A DNA stretch of 8,215 nucleotides, from the NCBI GenBank assembly GCA_043820045.1, contig JBDREF010000461.1:1-8215 (forward strand). The letters run 5' to 3'. This document shows positions 7,519-8,215 of the stretch, piece after piece. This DNA is from JBDREF01 sp043820045. Its GTDB lineage: Bacteria > Planctomycetota > Phycisphaerae > Sedimentisphaerales > Anaerobacaceae. The translations under genes and the position numbers were made by a program. Position 1 is the first letter of the stretch; each line of letters opens with the position of its first letter. The notes below the pieces were generated by a model. The model was not told the origin of the DNA, did no database searches, and worked only from the letters and a program-made list of their open reading frames with translations.

Positions 7519-7770
7519 ATGCAAGAGACCGGTGGGATACCGAAATTCGATCTGGCCGAGCAGATTATGGCCGAGCAGCGAAAGATTGCTGCGACAAAGA
7601 GGAAAGGCCCGGGAAGAAAGGTCGAGGCCCCCAGGCAGCCTCGGAAAGCCGAGTCGATTGCCTCAGTCGTTACGCCGCCGCCGATATTATCAGAACAACA
7701 GCGGATCATCGCGGAAATAGTGGCAAGAGATATCGAAAAGCTCTTCACAGGCAGTGTATCAGGCTTTTGA
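7519..7770 (+). CDS. Small basic protein of unknown function
   Basis: I do not recognise this protein. From ATG 7519 it has 83 residues, has no Cys, and is predicted soluble. Two helix-like segments, FDLAEQIMAEQRKIAA (about 9-24) and LSEQQRIIAEIVARDIEKLF (about 58-77), share an EQ-rich, AEQRKIA/EQQRIIAE pattern. A Lys/Arg- and Pro-rich linker (KRKGPGRKVEAPRQPRK) joins them. The linker suggests contact with nucleic acid or an acidic partner, but this is a guess. GAGGA (7510-7514) just ahead supports the 7519 start. The same frame is open back to GTG 7450, which overlaps the sulfatase stop as GTGA and would give 106 residues with a low-complexity Ala/Lys/Pro beginning; ATG 7492 is a third option. 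Its place directly after the sulfatase gene makes it the last gene of the cluster. No intrinsic terminator is seen after it. Confidence 0.6.
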   Translation: MQETGGIPKFDLAEQIMAEQRKIAATKRKGPGRKVEAPRQPRKAESIASVVTPPPILSEQQRIIAEIVARDIEKLFTGSVSGF

Positions 7771-7861
7771 GGGGCGGATACGGCGGACGCAGCTTTGGCT
7801 CAATAGTCTTAACCACAAAATTGCCTACGGCTGCAAAGAATTCATTTTCCCCGATATGTTC

Positions 7862-7890
7862 TTGCAATGCAGGTACGCAGGGCATATACT
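7862..7890 (+). promoter_or_regulatory. Predicted promoter of the tRNA-Ser gene
   Basis: TTGCAA (7862-7867) and TATACT (7885-7890) are 17 bases apart, matching the sigma70 consensus at four and five positions. Transcription would begin near 7897, about nine bases before the tRNA 5' end. The promoter appears intact although the tRNA behind it is not. Confidence 0.5.
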
Positions 7891-7905
7891 ACAATCGAAC
7901 GACTC

Positions 7906-7944
7906 GGAGAGGTGGCCGAGCGGCTTAAGGCAACGGTTTGCTAA
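7906..7944 (+). pseudogene. 5' half of tRNA-Ser(GCU), broken at the end of the anticodon loop
   Basis: The order of parts is that of a bacterial serine tRNA: acceptor 5' strand GGAGAGG (7906-7912), TG, D arm GCC...GGC (7915-7931) with the GAGCGG loop, A26, anticodon-stem 5' strand ACGGT (7933-7937), and loop TTGCTAA (7938-7944) with anticodon GCT (7940-7942). The next bases should be ACCGT to close the stem, but they are TTCTA. No long variable arm, no TTCGAAT-type T loop with its stem, and no CCTCTCC 3' acceptor strand occur in the remaining 271 bases. The similarity therefore ends exactly at the 3' edge of the anticodon loop. This may be an attachment-site half left by an integrated element, a deletion remnant, or, less likely, an exon before an intron longer than the window shows. 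Confidence 0.8.
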
Positions 7945-7999
7945 TTCTAAGCGGAAACTTTGTTATTTCACAACTACTGTACATTTCAGCGCTTAGCAA
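7938..7999. repeat. Imperfect inverted repeat built on the anticodon-loop sequence
   Basis: TTGCTAA of the tRNA loop (7938-7944) recurs inverted as TTAGCAA (7993-7999). Overlapping it, CTAAGCG (7947-7953) pairs perfectly with CGCTTAG (7990-7996). Read on opposite strands, the arms are TTGCTAA-TTCTAA-GCG-GAAA and TTGCTAA-GCG-CTGAAA, the same string with a six-base insertion in one. Between the arms a small TTGT/ACAA hairpin with loop TATTTC can nest. The arrangement begins exactly where the tRNA breaks, so it may be part of a recombination site. Confidence 0.5.
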
Positions 8000-8035
8000 G
8001 TGGTAAATATCGCAAGAATCGCAGATACTGTATCT

Positions 8036-8057
8036 TTTGGTTGTAGTTTGGTTGTAG
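8036..8057. repeat. Perfect tandem 11-bp direct repeat
   Basis: TTTGGTTGTAG occurs twice without a gap (8036-8046 and 8047-8057), followed by TAACA. The 11-bp period places both copies on the same DNA face, as for paired protein-binding sites. About 90 bases past the broken tRNA, it could be arm-type sites for an integrase or excisionase. No protein is visible to confirm this. Confidence 0.6.
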
Positions 8058-8163
8058 TAACATTTGCCTGGTGACTTCTGCAAAAACGGAGGATTGGGGG
8101 GTGGAAGATCACCGCCCTACCCATTTCGAACATTCCGTGCGGTGTAAATATGTGTGTCACGAA

Positions 8164-8185
8164 GACACGTGAGGTTTAACGTGTC
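8164..8185. repeat. 7-bp perfect hairpin near the right edge
   Basis: GACACGT (8164-8170) and ACGTGTC (8179-8185) are perfect inverted repeats around GAGGTTTA. There is no T-run on either side that would make it an intrinsic terminator. It could be an operator ahead of a gene starting beyond the window; GGAGG at 8202-8206 would suit as a ribosome site for such a gene. Confidence 0.4.
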
Positions 8186-8215
8186 GTGCTTCATGGAAGA
8201 TGGAGGATTTGGCCC

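Larger units (their letters stand above)
7771..8215. other. 445-base stretch without a convincing protein gene
   Basis: The first part (7771-7861) shows nothing I can name. Weak, widely spaced inverted repeats GCAGC (7789-7793) and GCTGC (7830-7834) have no T-run and do not make a terminator. Then come a tRNA promoter, a broken tRNA-Ser gene, and AT-richer DNA: by hand count about 36% GC in 7945-8062, well below the genes to the left. An open frame at 7754-7996 is an artefact of reading through the tRNA. The final 115 bases hold a hairpin and two short reading frames with little support. Confidence 0.5.

Noticed and set aside
7789..7838. Inverted repeats GCAGC/GCTGC and CTTTG/CAAAG as a terminator after the small protein gene
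   Set aside because: The arms are short, overlap each other, enclose a loop of more than 35 bases, and are followed by no T-run.
7936..7958. A group I intron in the tRNA anticodon loop, with GTTTGCT pairing to AGC-GG-AAAC as a P1-like helix
   Set aside because: Group I introns do sit in tRNA anticodon loops. But the candidate helix has no U-G pair at a splice site, I see none of the conserved core elements in the 271 bases that follow, and no 3' exon appears. It stays possible only if the intron is longer than the window.
7754..7996. An 80-codon open frame on the plus strand
   Set aside because: Its product contains RWPSGLRQRFANS, the familiar result of translating a serine tRNA gene. It runs through the tRNA promoter and the tRNA fragment and has no supporting ribosome site.

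Overview
The window looks like a chromosomal segment of a Gram-negative, sulfatase-rich bacterium, most likely a planctomycete of the Phycisphaerae/Sedimentisphaerales kind. That placement is an inference from four things: GC-rich genes, two Tat-exported formylglycine sulfatases side by side, a paired M16 peptidase, and weak use of Shine-Dalgarno sites in some genes. No gene here fixes the taxonomy.

Layout. (1) 1-341, minus strand: the N-terminal third to half of a HAD-family phosphatase/phosphomutase that runs off the left edge. It has a well-formed promoter placed so close to the start codon that the mRNA would be nearly leaderless. (2) 569-1564, plus strand: a class I SAM-dependent methyltransferase of unknown substrate, with a long N-terminal region I do not recognise. 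(3) 1609-7770, plus strand: a tight five-gene cluster behind one good sigma70-like promoter. Its genes are a non-catalytic M16 peptidase subunit, a catalytic M16 peptidase subunit, a Tat-signal sulfatase with a likely lipoprotein Cys and an added C-terminal domain, a second Tat-signal sulfatase of a different subfamily, and a small basic protein of unknown function. (4) 7771-8215: no protein gene. It holds a tRNA promoter and the 5' half of a tRNA-Ser(GCU) gene that stops matching a tRNA exactly at the end of the anticodon loop. AT-richer DNA follows, with an inverted copy of the anticodon-loop sequence, an 11-bp tandem direct repeat and a hairpin.

How the genes fit together. The two M16 proteins have complementary losses. 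The first lacks the zinc motif HxxEH but keeps the C-terminal Arg/Tyr pair; the second keeps HxxEH and the downstream Glu but has lost the Arg/Tyr pair. They should form one heterodimeric peptidase with a composite active site. Both sulfatases carry exact SRREFLK twin-arginine motifs and CxPxR formylglycine sites, so they are probably matured and folded in the cytoplasm, then exported to act on sulfated glycans or other sulfate esters. No sulfatase-maturation enzyme lies in the window. Why a peptidase pair shares a transcript with the sulfatases is not evident.

The right end is the best candidate for something unusual. The broken tRNA-Ser, followed by a change in base composition and short repeats, looks like the boundary of an integrated element that continues beyond the window. 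No integrase is visible, so this is inference.
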